From NCBI GenBank assembly GCA_904066235.2, contig CAJFCV020000005.1, positions 1,860,001 to 1,924,000 on the forward strand: a stretch of DNA of 64,000 nt. Direction: 5' to 3'. The stretch is from Bursaphelenchus xylophilus. Its lineage: Eukaryota; Nematoda; Chromadorea; Rhabditida; Aphelenchoididae. Both the position numbers and the translations under genes were made by a program. Every line of letters begins with the position of its first letter. Position 1 is the first letter of the stretch. The notes under the pieces are model-generated. The model worked only from the letters and a program-made list of their open reading frames with translations, was not told the origin of the DNA and did no database searches. Of this stretch, positions 11,447-23,052 are shown piece by piece.

Positions 11447-12449
11447 TAAAATCGCTTCTAAGAAGATTTACGCGACAATATCAATTTAGCGGGCATGTGT
11501 AATATAATCGGGTTTTCGGCTTGAGAATAGGAATTTTCTTGATTTAAAAACCTTTACTAAGCAAGATTAAAGGCCTTACTAACTTGTTCAAAAAAGAAAA
11601 GCATAAAATGACCTTCGTTTAGATGAGAAAAATAATTTTTCCTGGACCTTATCCATGATAAAAATAAACGACTTTTTTATCTACACATGCCCTGCAATTA
11701 ACTTTACCCACTTTCTCGTATTTGACCACACGTTTTCTCCAAAATTTCCACATTACTCACAGCCTTTTTGGAACGAAATCTCCGGCCTTCAAACGGGGTC
11801 AAAAGCGGATAAAATTAACCGAAATCGAAAAGAGAAAAAAAATGAAATTAGCACCATCACAAACACTGTCACGGCCAAAGAGAACAACAAAAGAGGGTCC
11901 GGCGAAAATCTCCAAAGAGCTACCCCCATTTCTAATACGAAATTTATCGAAACGACCATCAACAACACTCAGAACTGACGTGCGCATTTTCATCAGCCGA
12001 AAACTCCATTCGGTCGTCCATGGTCAAGTCGACCGGTCGATAAATTAGTTGACTTTTCTGTTTTATCGATAACTAGCTGCTAATCTTTCGGTTTGCGACA
12101 AGAAGCAGAGAAAAAACGTGAAGAAACAGAATGCCAACACAATTTGGCATTCAACGTTTTCGCGGTGGGGCGTAAGCAAACTACCGTATTTCTTTTGTAA
12201 AATACGGACAACGTCAACAGCTTCGTTTTAACCGTCGAGAACCACTTTTTCCCATCATCTGTCTTCCAGTTCTTGCTAAAAAAGTTAGAAAATTCATATA
12301 TCAGTATCAGCTGCCTAGTGCAATATAAAATTCCTTCAAAAACTCATCCAAAATCGGAAACAAATGGCCGTTCGTTACAAAATAAGTTTGTTTTATAAAT
12401 CCACAACAGATGAAAATGACAACATAACACAAACAAAACAATGTGAAGC
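11447..12449. other. intergenic region between two minus-strand genes
   Basis: This should contain the promoter of the Q/F-rich gene and the 3' UTR of its neighbour. A plus-strand open frame at 11722-12048 is Lys/Arg-rich, with no splice context or recognisable similarity, so it is not called. TATCGATAA-type palindromes occur near 12030-12070. Confidence 0.4.
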
Positions 12450-14979
12450 TTATGGAAGGCGGATGTTGACTGGTGGATAGGGCGCTACGATGGGGCTGTA
12501 CAACGGGCCCGCTTGGTATTGCGGAGGAGCCGCCATTGGGAGGTTCGAAACAGTGAATGGGGATCGCATTTGGTCAAAGCGCTAAAAAATCGACGTTATT
12601 CGATGTTGTAGTTGAGGTCTGATGTTGTACTAGGTAGAAAAAAAAATGCTGAAATTGTCGAGGAATTCCAATACCAATCGCTCTCTGCATGTCCAATGAT
12701 CATTTTATTATATATACAAAACAAAATAACATTAATTTTTAAATGACAGTATCCATGATTACCTGAATGGCCTCATTATTGTGTCGTTCGAAGAGTTTGT
12801 AATATCTTCGAGGGCCATCTCGAGGTGCGGGAACATTCAGCATGGCGGTGAGTTTTCGGACGTCATTTTCCCAACGATACCAGGGCTTTCGGCACACCTC
12901 TTCAACCGGTTTCTTCTTCTGCAACATGGATAATATAAATTGCAAAAAAAAGTTGATCCCGGAAAAATTTTCCCAAAAATTTCACTCGAGCCACAAAGCT
13001 AGACCCTCTGTTATCATTCTCGTCAATTATCCAACATTTCTCGTAGGTTACAATATATTTATTCGATAAAAACTCGGATTCGGCCCTTTGGGGAAAAGAA
13101 CGATTGGCGAAAGCGAAAAGTATTATTTTTCTTCGATGCAAGTGTGAAATTAGGATAATCGAGGGTGCTGATTTCGAAAATGACATAAATTTTTTTTTTT
13201 GATTTTTACTTTTTTCCTTAAGTAGTACTGTAAAGTAGTAATTTTTTGATTTTTCTTCACAAATACTCGATTTGGGGGTTTTCGATGGTGCTGTTTTGAA
13301 AATGTTATTCATTTTTTTTAAAAATCAGCATCATCGAAAACCCCCAAATCGAGTATTCATGAAAAAAAATCAAAAAATTACTACTTTACAGTACTACTTA
13401 AGGAAAAAAGTAAAAAAAATGAATGTCATTTTCGAAATCACCACCGTCGATTATCCTAATTTCACACTTGCATCGAAGAAAAATAATACTTTTCGGTTTC
13501 CGCAATCGTCCTTTTCCCCAATCGTACCAGTTATAAAACTATGAGGGCTACTGGTAAGGTGAAAGAAAGACTATTTATACACATGAAAAATCGTTAAAAA
13601 AAGATGTTAGTATATAAAAGAGAGCTATTAGAATGAGAAGTTAAATTTCAAGAATTTCTTGGGTTGGAAAAGGCGAGGACCACTTGACTTTTTGGTCAGA
13701 TTTCTCAAAACCACCTTATTTTTGGTAATCTGATGGGAACGAAGGGTCAAACGTTGAGCACTATAGGCGTATCTCGGTCCCTAAACCCAGAAATATTAGT
13801 ACAGATCTTTTCTACGCATAGGAATGCGGAAAAACACCAGGTTTTCAAAAAATTTTCCTTGCTTTAGATATCTGATGGGACGTGGCCAAAAAACTATAAA
13901 ACTCAAAAAATTTTGGGATGAATTTGCACTCAAGACCTTCGACAGAATCCAACACTATTTCTAAACACCAAAAACACAAAGAAAAAATAAGAAAACTCAC
14001 TTTAACTTCAATAATTGCCGGTTGCTTCACCGATTTTTGCCTCTTTTGGCTTCTGTTCGTATTCTTGGATGTTTTTGTAGTCTTTGGTGTTTGGAATTGA
14101 AAACTGTCGTTCGCTAGCTTTGCATTCTTGGAACCCTCTGTAATCAGGGTCAGGCTGCAAGAGTCGGCTTCATTTGAATGTTCAAAGTCATGAGAGGAGG
14201 ACTGTGGAGTGGGCGTGCAGGAGGAAGATGACTCGTGTTCGGGACTTGGCGGAAGAAATGTACCCTATCATGAGCAAGTTAGCACGGATCAAGACCGAAA
14301 GATTCAGAAATTATGTTCCACTAGACACTAAGATCAAAAAAACCAAAAGAAAGGTAAAACTTACTCCGTATCCAGTGACTTCTGTGTGAAAAAGCTGGGG
14401 CTTAGCGTCTTCGTCCTTTAGAAATCCACGGAATCGATTGAAGTAATCGCCAATGCACTGAAAGCGATAAATTTATATAGTGATACATGAATAAGAAGAT
14501 TCGCCCTAAATTTTCGCAATGACGCCAAATACTGGTCCAGAATGCCATAAAAGCATGACGATCAGGCAAAACACCGTATTTTGCACTCTAAGCACCAAGA
14601 AGAACTCCAAATATAAATCTTACCTGATCCTTCATCATTCCGTGAAATTGCGTAACCCATGCGTCATGCCAGTCGTGTTGAATGTGCTGAAAATAATGCA
14701 AAATTAACTTTAGACCCAAATAAATCCAAGAGACACCCGATGACGGCAGTCTCACAACGCCAACCTCAAATTTTCGTAGAATTTGTCTAGTACAACATAT
14801 TGCACTTGAAAATCACAAAAGAGAGCGTTCGGCGACTTCAAATTTGCTTTAGCAGCTCAAAAAAGGCATAAAACTGCTGCAAGCACCTTTTTTACGTCTA
14901 AATTTAGATACAAAACGACAAAAATTACCATCGCAACGTCTCGCGCAGCATGCCCAATGCTCGATGTAATTTGGCTCAT
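12450..14979 (-). CDS. uncharacterised protein, all introns phase 0
   Basis: Exons: 14979-14929, 14686-14624, 14457-14365, 14264-14001, 13780-13715 (less certain), 12918-12763 and 12581-12450. This gives 275 codons, 274 residues. Every boundary falls between codons. The N-terminal part (HIQHDWHDAWVTQFHGMMKD, CIGDYFNRFRGFLKDE) looks like a small folded domain. Residues about 70-150 are Ser/Thr/Lys-rich and probably disordered. A second compact block (KPWYRWENDVRKLTAMLN, then PAPRDGPRRYYKLFERHN) follows, and a proline-rich tail ends it (VAPYPPVNIRLP). No family was recognised; the basic, low-complexity middle is compatible with a nuclear protein. The 22-codon fifth exon rests only on a GGGTTTAG acceptor, a weak GTGGTT donor and phase agreement. 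The large intron holds foldback element F3. Confidence 0.65.
13079..13527. mobile_element. 450-bp foldback element F3 (intronic)
   Basis: The arms mirror each other around about 13300. For example, GAGGGTGCTGATTTCGAAAA at 13161 on pairs with TTTTCGAAATCACCACC on the right, and CGATTTGGGGGTTTTCGATG pairs with CATCGAAAACCCCCAAATCG. It lies inside the uncharacterised phase-0 gene. Confidence 0.85.
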
Positions 14980-15522
14980 TGTGCAGCGCCAATGAACACA
15001 CGTGTTCGGTGGAGTCTGTTGATGAATTGTGCAACAAATCGTCGTAAAGCTAGCGTCGACTAATCGTGTTGGCAATTTTGGCCAAGTTTTCCGTCGATGA
15101 AAATTGCAGCCGGCAGAACATAGGGCGCAGGTCGGGAATGAGAAAACGGTAAAATACGGTATTTTCTGATATTGACGACTCAAGATTAGGTTCCAATGAC
15201 TCATTTTGACTTTTATGAATTGTATGAAATAAATTTTTTATTTTTTTGATCTGATATATTGTACTTGATCATCAACGATAATATCAGCCAATTTTTTTCC
15301 CTCAAATTTTCTATTTTTGTTTTTTAATTCCTCCGTAGTCCCCCAAGGACAATGTATACTCGTTTTGCATGTACCAATTAAAGCCCACGCCTCTCAAATC
15401 GCCAATCTTGATAAGGAATTTTCATTTTGCGGCCGAAAATGAGACTCCAGAAATCCACTATCTACTATTAGGATCGGCGGCATAAGGGAGAGATTGGATT
15501 AGACGAGACATTTATTTTTGCA
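14980..15522. other. divergent intergenic region
   Basis: This separates a minus-strand gene (start 14979) from the plus-strand LIM gene (start 15523), so it should carry both promoters. Sequence from 14985 to 15200 is open in several frames but has no coherent exon structure. Confidence 0.45.
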
Positions 15523-16247
15523 ATGGAATGCGCTGTTTGCCATCAAATAATCCGAGAGCAATTTGCTTTGAGTGCGATCGGGAGGTTTTTTCATGATGAT
15601 TGCCTGAGGGTGAGTCGCCAAAATTTTGATATTTTTGCTTATTTGACTTGAAAGTTACGGTGGTTTGCTGAATTAGCAATTCTAGGATGTTTTGGCGATA
15701 TTTTAGCAAGTCTCCCTGATCTTCAGGGTTTTCGTGGTGGGACTCAAAATGGGCTCCACAAAGTTGCAGTTGAGTTTAGAATATGTCATCAGCTACATTA
15801 GCATCGAATAACATTACATTTGATTTAGATATTACAATTTTTCATAATTTTGGGTCCCACCACGAAAACCTGAAAATCCTCCAAATCACTTGGAAACACA
15901 TTATCTTGATTCACAATGACTCCAAAGGTCTTACAAAAATTTTACAGTGCTCTTGTTGCAATGGCGTACTCGCAGAGATTAGTCGAATCTTCTATCATCG
16001 AGATCGCTTAGTCCTATGCCTCAACGATTACATGCGATTGTACGGTAGTTGGGGCTTCTGCGAACGATGTGAAGGCCCAATTGCGCCGACTGAGTGGATC
16101 ATCAAAGTGGATTCGCATCGATTCCACGTCGACTGTTTCGATTGCTTCGAATGCAAGACCAGATTCTGTGTTGGAGATCAATGTTTCGTAAAAGGGCATC
16201 GAATTTTATGTCAAGACGACTATTCACGGCTTTATTTGGAAAAATGA
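15523..16247 (+). CDS. LIM-only protein with two LIM domains (LMO/rhombotin-like)
   Basis: Two exons, 15523-15609 and 15948-16247, joined in phase 0; 128 residues. LIM domain 1 begins at the second residue (CAVC, then FFHDDC, CSCC and the closing LCLND). LIM domain 2 runs from about residue 65 (FCERC, FHVDCFDCFEC, LCQDDY). The spacing of the paired CxxC, HxxC and C/D ligands fits two zinc-binding fingers each. Short proteins made only of two LIM domains act as nuclear adaptors bridging LIM-binding and DNA-binding factors, so a transcriptional co-factor role is inferred. The intron carries a small palindrome (15720-15745 with 15851-15875). Upstream sequence lacks an obvious acceptor, so the ATG is probably in the first exon. 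Confidence 0.8.
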
Positions 16248-16293
16248 ATAAAAATTTTTTGATGAATGTTGAGTCTGACCCGATAAAATTGTA

Positions 16294-17087
16294 TTACTCA
16301 TGCTTTACAGGGAACAATTTGACCAAAATCGGTCCCAGCGGCCCTTTTGCCACGTTTTCCGTGGCGGTGTCGGCCACAAATGCGAGCTGGAGAATTATGT
16401 AGACAGTGAGAATCACGATTATCCTGAAAACGCAAATATATTTTTGTATTCGGGAAGAAAGTGATTTCTGCACTGTGCGTGGGAAAAAACAGGCTAAGAT
16501 TTGGGCTGCACTGTGCACCGTCGAAACTAGGCTACACTGTTGGCTGCACAGTGCGGCTGCGACAAGAAAAGAAGAAAGGATTTGCGAGCGTTCGCACTGT
16601 GCGCGGCCAAAATGAAGGGAAAAAGGCCGTCGCACGGTGCGGCATCAAAAACAAGAGGGAAATGGCTTTGCACTGTGCGTCAGCAAAAACAAGTAAAAAA
16701 TTCGTCTGCACAGTGCGGCATCAAAAACAAGAAAGAAAGGCCGTCGCACAGTGCAAACCCTAAATGAAGAGAAAATTTCGGTTGCACGGTGCAGACGGGA
16801 AAATAGGCTAAAATTCGGACTGCACTGTGCGAAAAATAAAAAATTAACAATTTAGCGGCTAAAACAGTAAGGATTGAAAAAATTAACTTTAGGACATTAA
16901 AATTTTGTGCAAAAAAAATCCATTTTTCGCAAAAATTTTGAAAAAGTCAAAAAAAATTTTTTTTTTTAAATATAACTTACATAAGGCAAACGAACATAAT
17001 TGCGATCAAAATAAACCGCACAACTTCCAGCGTACTCCATTGTCGAACATAGTCATGTAATCTTTTCGCGCGCTCTACGCTCAACAT
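16294..17087 (-). CDS. small single-pass membrane protein
   Basis: Two exons, 17087-16981 and 16423-16294, give 78 residues. A charged start (MLSVERAKRLHDYVRQ) is followed by a long hydrophobic run at about residues 22-53 (VVRFILIAIMFVCLMIIVIL and on), then a polar tail ending KLFPVKHE. No family was recognised. The splice sites (GTAAGTTA, TTTTCAG) are good and the hydrophobic run is continuous across the junction. The 557-bp intron contains GCACNGTGC array A3. The 3' end is convergent with the LIM gene, whose stop lies 46 bp away. Confidence 0.55.
16468..16880. repeat. GCACNGTGC dyad array A3
   Basis: About 13 dyads lie in the intron of the small membrane-protein gene. They are spaced by units such as GGCCAAAATGAAGGGAAAAA. 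The segment up to about 16880 is the reverse complement, diverged, of array A4 at 18.6-19.0 kb. Confidence 0.9.
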
Positions 17088-17507
17088 TTTCACATCGAAT
17101 TTATTGTGATGACAAGTGTAATATTCCTCAATGTTCAGGCGCAATAGGTAAATAAGCAGTCGGTTTTGTCATAGAAATAATATCAGATTCAGGTGGGGGG
17201 AATTGAAAAGCAAATAAATATGGGCTTCTTCCGTTTCAAGTGTCTTTTTGCAAGACTGGCGGGACGTTATAAAGGAGCGTTTATTTACGTGCGCAAAGTC
17301 TTAGCCGCAGTGGGATGAATGGCCGAATGCGTGAAGAACGCATCACAAGCGAGCGCAGGAAATGATTTGCAACTTAATTTTGAGTCCACTTAAAATTTTT
17401 GAAATGATTTTGAATTCGCATTATGCAAATAAAAAATTTAATTTTCTCAAAATTTCACAATCAAATTTCCTTCTAATTTGGCGTATACATTGCGTATTCA
17501 CCACAGA

Positions 17508-17774
17508 TTAATTGCTCAAAATTTTGGCCAGCAATTTACTGGGTGAACCGAGATATTCGACGACGTTAACGAGAGAGTAAAAGAAATGAGGAGAGTGGCC
17601 AGAGAAACAATTGGCTATATCTTTGTGAATTTCGCATGGAAAAAGTTGATTCTTTGCATTAATATTGTCCAATACATAGAGAATAACATCTAATTTTTCC
17701 AAGTCAAAAATCGAAAATTTTTTTTTTGAAATTTTTACCAAAAAATCTCGATCGTTTCTGCATAACGCGAGCAA
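17508..17774. repeat. diverged half copy of repeat family R
   Basis: It shares the order of landmarks seen in the R elements: the GAGAGAG(T/C)-rich stretch, a TTCGCATGGAAAAAGTTGAT-like segment and the GTTGATATCTCGG-like segment in reverse. An open frame across it is a by-product. Confidence 0.55.
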
Positions 17775-18165
17775 AAAATTTTGCGTAAGCCTTAGAAAAA
17801 ATTTAATTCAATTTTTTTTGAAGTTTTATTGAGATTTAACGGCATTTTCGAGTGTAAAAGATCTGCACTGTGCAATATTCATCGGTCAAAAATTATTACG
17901 TGAACTTTCAAAAAGCTCTCTTAAAAGCTCAATTACAATCTAATTAGTAATACAATGCAGAAATAGATTTCCCTTTGTCCATTTCAACTTCCTTTTTGAT
18001 GTTCCAATTTTTTTTTCAATTTTTGGTTTTTCCACAACAAAAGAGATGCAAAGTTGAACTTCTTCCTAATTGTTGGGCCTCTTTTTGGCCGCTGACGTGA
18101 AGTTACGCCGTTTTGTGCAAACTACTCCTCACCTTTGGCCTATATTGGGCCTACGGGAGTATAAT

Positions 18166-19411
18166 TTAAAGTTTGTGGGATGGTATGGAGAAATGTTGCA
18201 ATATTGGTATCTAAAAAATTGCAAAATTAAAAACCAGTGAAATGACAGAGGTTCTTTGGCTTGAAAATAATGTGGACTACTGTGTTTATTTTTGTGATTT
18301 TTCGAAGTCTGCACAGTGCAACAAAAAATTTCTTCATTTTTTGAAAATCTCAACGGCCGTTTTATCATCAACCTATAATTTTGAAGATATTCCAAGCTTA
18401 CCAACACGTATTTTACAAAAAAAATCCAAAACTTTATTCACTGGCTCGCAAATTTTTCAGTGTTTTCTATTTCGCACAGTGCAAACAAATTTTTCGTCTA
18501 TTTTTTTTTGAATACACGGTGCAAATCAATTTTACTTCTTCGTTTTTCCTTATTTCCATGTCCTAAACTTATGCATTAAAAATTTTTTCGTAAATCTTTG
18601 CTGGTTTAGCCGGTAAATTGTAAATTTCTTATTTTTCGCACAGTGCAGAGCGAATTTTAGCCTGTTCTCCCGTCCGCACCGTGCAACCGAAGTTTTCTCT
18701 TCATTTTGGCCGCGCACAGTGCAGACGAATTTTTCTCTTCATTTTGGCCGCGCACGGTGCAGACGAATTTTTCTCTTCATTTTGGCCGCGCACGGTGCAG
18801 ACGATTTTTTCTCTTCATTTTGGCCGCGCACAGTGCAACCGAAGTTTTCTCTTCATTTTGGCCGCGCACGGTGCAGACGAATTTTTCTCTTCATTTCTGA
18901 CTCGCACGGTGCAGACGATTTTTTCTCTTTATAATTGACTCGCACCGTGCAACAGCATTTTCCTCTTGTTTTTATCACCGCACAGTGCAATTAAAAAAGC
19001 TCAATTTTCTTCCGCACTGTGCAAAATTCCCTCAATTCGGAAATTTCCAAATCTCGTGACCTTTTTCCAAATTTGTGGCTAACAAAAAGAATATTTTCCC
19101 GTGAGTATCTAGCACTATATTATCCATGTCTCCATAATGCATAGCAACGAAAAAAAGGAAAAAAAACCTCGTTTCGGCCTCTAATGTTCTTTGTTATTCT
19201 TTTTGCGTCTACTTACGCATCCTCCCCGCCATTCTTCTCCCGTTTTATATACCTCAAAATTGGGTCCAAAATTTGAAGATTGTCTATTTCGGGGGGAGTA
19301 AAGCCTACTCTTTACGGTAGTTGGATTTGTCGAGTGGTGACGAATAGGGCCTGCTTTCTTGAGGCCAAAGAAACGTTTCGGTTCAGTGGAGATTCTGTGA
19401 AAGAACCTCAT
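18166..19411 (-). CDS. possible 67-residue protein, two exons
   Basis: Exon 1 (19411-19253) encodes 53 residues starting MRFFHRISTEPKRFFGLKK, basic and Ser/Asn-rich. A GAG|GTATAT donor would join in phase 0 to an exon at 18210-18166 that ends in TAA after 14 codons. No similarity is recognised. The N-terminal basic/hydrophobic pattern could suit a mitochondrial targeting peptide. The intron would contain array A4. This is weak: it rests on one long-ish exon and acceptable splice sites. Confidence 0.3.
18310..19025. repeat. GCACNGTGC dyad array A4
   Basis: Scattered dyads at 18310 and 18475, then a dense run from 18648 to 19022 with a 38-bp unit (starts at 18676, 18713, 18752, 18790, 18828 and 18866). 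Each unit reads roughly TTTTCTCTTCATTTTGGCCG plus the dyad. The region 18600-18860 is the inverted counterpart of A3. Confidence 0.9.
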
Positions 19412-19854
19412 GGCTCTACCGTTTTTTATTCGGATTAGGCAACTTTTTTAATGGAACTTTGGACTTTTTCATAAATTTTTGATCAGTTTTGGTCAATTTT
19501 TTAAGTAGATTGTAGCTCAATAACTATTGCCAAAATTTGAATAACAGTCTGTATATTGCTGTGGATTATTTTTGACACCAAATTTGGCCTTATTTAGAGC
19601 TTTTTTTAAACCTTTTTGACAACTTTTTTTATAGAAAACGAAACTAAAAATTTCATTTTTTCTATGAAAAAATCAAAAAAAAAAAATAATTTTCATCGAC
19701 CAAAGATAGTTCGAAAATCTTAGACTATAATTTTGTATTACATTTTGATATATTTTTATATTGTACTTGTCGTTAAATTTGTAGCTTTTCGACACTCAAA
19801 TATCACTAAAACTTGGTGAAAATTTAGATAAAACTTTTTAAAGATATATGCCAG

Positions 19855-20150
19855 ACTTCTAGCTTACAATTCACAGAAACAACCGAGATTTTTTGGTCGA
19901 AACTTGGCAAAAAATGTGAAAATTTTTTGCGCTTTTTGGCATGAAAAGTTTCATGCTTATTTCTACCGTAGAGGGTGATGTTTCCATAAAAAATCAATTT
20001 TTTCCCCGCGAAATTGGCAAAGATACGGCTAAAAAGGGATTTTGTCTGACCGCTCTCCGCATTTCACGTGCTCTCTCGGCCGCAAAGATCGTTGAATATC
20101 TCAGCTGCCCCTGCAAATTGCGAGCTAAAATTTTCAGGGATTGATATGTG
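19855..20150. mobile_element. partial copy of repeat family R
   Basis: Shares the AACCGAGATTTTTTGGTCG, AAAAGTTTCATGC and GTTGAATATCTCAGC blocks of the complete R elements (26.5, 36.0 and 42.7 kb) but lacks their terminal inverted repeats. Confidence 0.7.
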
Positions 20151-20484
20151 GCCGGAAATTTGGCCAAGCCTCCGTTGACGATTTCTCGAGGCTACGCTGA
20201 GGCGCAAATTAACGTACTTTTCGAGGAAATATATTTTTTTGTCTGTTCTTCACCCCATTAACGTAGAGGAACACAGACAATCGTTGTTGTATCCAAATTT
20301 TATTTGCTTTCGACGAAGACAAATCCGTCTTGGTGAGTCCTAATTTCCTCTGAGACCCGTGAGAAAAAAAAACAAATCTCTAACAGTTCAACGAACTTCT
20401 CAAACACCATTAGTCTGGAGATGTTTTAGGGAGATAGTAGGCCTCAAGATGGGATAAATAACGGTCTCAGAATCCGCAAAAAAT

Positions 20485-20835
20485 GTATGATTTTGCATCC
20501 GGGAAGTATCGAAAAATGTGGCAAAATACATTTTTCCTTTTTTTTATTCTAGAACCACTACTCGGTGTAGTAGTAATCAAATTTGATATTGTAAGGCTTG
20601 TCAAGATGTCGGTGTTTACTTTAGCTCAAAACAAAGCTCTTGAATTGGTAAAAACTTGGTCAAAAAGGCGTTTACGTAGTGTTGCGAGTAAAGTTCTGAG
20701 GGGTTTTTCGCCCTTACAAACCAAAATTGGGCAGCTAATTTTTACATATTCTGAATCAGAAAAGTTTTGAGATTTTTGATATACTTCTCGACCTGTAACT
20801 CCATGCCCCATAAAAGTGCTTTGCTTGTCAAAAAA
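20485..20835. mobile_element. single arm of foldback family P
   Basis: Contains TCTTGAATTGGTAAAAACTT, a GTGTTGCGAGTAAAGTTCTG block and TGTAACTCCATGCC. These match one arm of the palindromes at 54.2-55.0 and 61.95-62.5 kb. The mirror arm is missing. Confidence 0.7.
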
Positions 20836-20904
20836 ACCCTATTTTTTTGGCAAACAAATAAAAAACAAAGAAATATTCCATTCGTATTTTAACCCCACTA
20901 CTAG

Positions 20905-21022
20905 GCATGGCTGCGGGCCGGGCTTTGCAAAATTTTCCGGCCCGGGCCGGGCCGACTAATTTCTCGGCCCGACTCCGGGCTTCGATTTTTAGGCCCGGCC
21001 CGGTCCACGCCGGCCCGGTTTT
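20905..21022. repeat. GC-rich GGCCCGGGCC cassette
   Basis: An island of GGGCCGGGC-type repeats (CCGGCCCGGGCCGGGCCGAC near 20938-20957, and GGCCCGGCCCGGTCC further on) in otherwise AT-rich DNA. The left and right parts are inverted with respect to each other, so it can fold back. Confidence 0.8.
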
Positions 21023-21812
21023 TTTGAAATCTCACTACTCAAAAACTACTCCGAAACTGGCATTTTCAGAAAAAATAAAATAGGCAATCTGCGTCCTACC
21101 TTTCCCCAATAAAACCTTATAAACTCTCAACATATAGAGAAATTACCGACTCCACAAAAAAAAGCTGTCCACCTGTAACGATCCACATTTTTTGATATAC
21201 CCATAGAAGTGCTTTCCTTAAAATTGCGATATTTCGGCGCTACAAGCTCCTACGGGAACTTATTTTGGCATTAATACCCCCATTTCCCGTCATTGTTTAT
21301 TCCCCATTCCAAAAAAGGGGATGCATCCCCCGCAGTTTAAAATAAACCCGCTTCCGTATTCCACTTATAGCCTTTTGTTTTCGCCTCTCAATATGTGAAA
21401 TAGAGTTCGGTGCGCAATAAAACCCGCATAAAAAGCCGTATTTGGCCATTTTTATGGGGTGGCAAATGGCCATTTACGGTTTTTTGGGGGGAAATAAACC
21501 GGTTCAAGGGGAATATCGACAAAAATGTACGTGATTTTTGCAATAAGTTTGTTGTTTCTGCAAAACGCGGGTCATAAATTTCACGTACTTCTGGAAGCTT
21601 CCACGAAACCGGATTATTTTTCCTATTTTTACATTTGCTGTCTTTTACATTTGCACTTGTTTCTCTTCAATTATCCCTAATGTAGGGCTTCGGCTGTGTC
21701 GTCAGCGCTAGGACCGGATTTGAGGCGCTTCGATTCGAGATTTACAACGTAAATGCGTTTAAAAGCGAGCCGTAAACCTCGACTTTTCAGCAGATGTGCC
21801 GGTGAATTGTAG
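21023..21812. other. intergenic, no gene recognised
   Basis: No credible exon. It ends in a TTTTCAG acceptor at about 21783-21789, a little upstream of the possible start at 21813. Confidence 0.4.
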
Positions 21813-22629
21813 ATGGACGTGTTTTACTATACGCGGGACATGTCCAACGACACGGTTCAAGTGGTTTCGCCCGCGAAACGGGTTCATTTTGAGGTAAGAT
21901 GGGGAATTGCGAGAAGTACAGCTTCCGAGTTATGCTTCAGGAGTTGTAGTCCTGTAGTTAAGACAACAATTCCAACTGGATTTCGATTTCTGGGAGCTTG
22001 AAACACAATGCCAAAAATGGCGGGAAATTTGAATTTTTGAAAATTCTTGCCGTTTAATCTGAGAAATATTATGATTTTCATACTGTCTCTGGTCATCAAT
22101 TTTTTTACAATGTAAATTCGATATTTTTAGCACTTGAAACACAATGCCAAAAATGGCGGGAAATTTGGGTTTTTGAAATTTCTAGCAGTGGAATTCAAGA
22201 AAAATCAGAATTTTCGTATCGCTTCTGTCTGATAGCTTTTTTACAATGAAAATTTGATGGTTTGCCAGCTTGAAACACAATGCCAAAAAATGGCGGGAAA
22301 TTTGAATTTTTGAAATTTTTGGCAGTGGAAATCGGAAAAAATACGATTTTCATGCTGTTTCTGCCTGATAGTTTTTTTACAATGTAACAAACCGTACAAT
22401 CGAGCAAAGATTTATTACGTCTGCAAATCTTCCGTGACTTTTGCCGAAGCCCACACCGTGCAACAGTACTGAAGCCATTGGGCGCTACGCAAAAAGACAC
22501 GGGTTCAATTGTCCTGTTAATTTTTGGGGCTTTGGATGTTGTAAACATTGAGACTGAAGCCTCAAAAGGAGAAATTTTTCTGGTTGGCGGAATCGACTGG
22601 TCGATAATCAAATCGAATGTTTTTGAGTA
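21813..22629 (+). CDS. possible plus-strand gene, structure incomplete
   Basis: First exon 21813-21893 encodes MDVFYYTRDMSNDTVQVVSP plus AKRVHFE and ends at GAG|GTAAGA. A C-terminal open frame runs from about 22400 to TAA at 22629 (ending GGIDWSIIKSNVFE). The phases of these two pieces do not join directly, so either a middle exon is missing or the second piece is unrelated. The putative intron is filled by a three-copy tandem repeat. No family was recognised. Confidence 0.3.
21998..22386. repeat. about 130-bp tandem repeat, three copies
   Basis: Copies start near 21998, 22133 and 22268. Each opens with CTTGAAACACAATGCCAAAA and closes with TTTTTTTACAATG. The copies are diverged. Confidence 0.85.
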
Positions 22630-22639
22630 AAAATTGGAA

Positions 22640-23050
22640 AAGCGTTTCGTAGATTGAGTTTTAATTGCCTGAAGGAGCTTTTTGGATAATTTTTTAAATG
22701 ATTTTTTTAATGTAAAATACGGAAAACTTAAAAAAAATTTTTTTTGAAAATTAAAAATTTTTAGTAAAATTAAAAAATTTAGGTAATAGGCTATGCAAAA
22801 ATCTCCCCTTTATTTTTCACATTCCTTTTTATGGTAAAATACGTTCAACTCCTCTGTCTTCTGCACACTCTCTAAAACAATATCAGGCCGATGAAGCCGT
22901 ACCGAAGCAATTTAATCCCAACAAAAATTGATTTACACGATTAAAAATTACAAAAAAAGATGTGAAATAGAAGCCAAAGAGTACGATAATTGCAATTGTA
23001 TTTAGCTCCGCCCCCATCACCTGACATATCAACCGTGGGCCCGGCCGTCC
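22640..23050. other. intergenic, no gene recognised
   Basis: AT-rich sequence with poly-A/T stretches at about 22730-22760. It ends in a GC-rich patch that leads into a TATA box. Confidence 0.4.
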
Positions 23051-23052
23051 GC

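Noticed and set aside
11722..12048. Plus-strand Lys/Arg-rich open frame of 108 codons
   Set aside because: No similarity, no splice context and composition like intergenic DNA; overlaps another open frame on the same strand.
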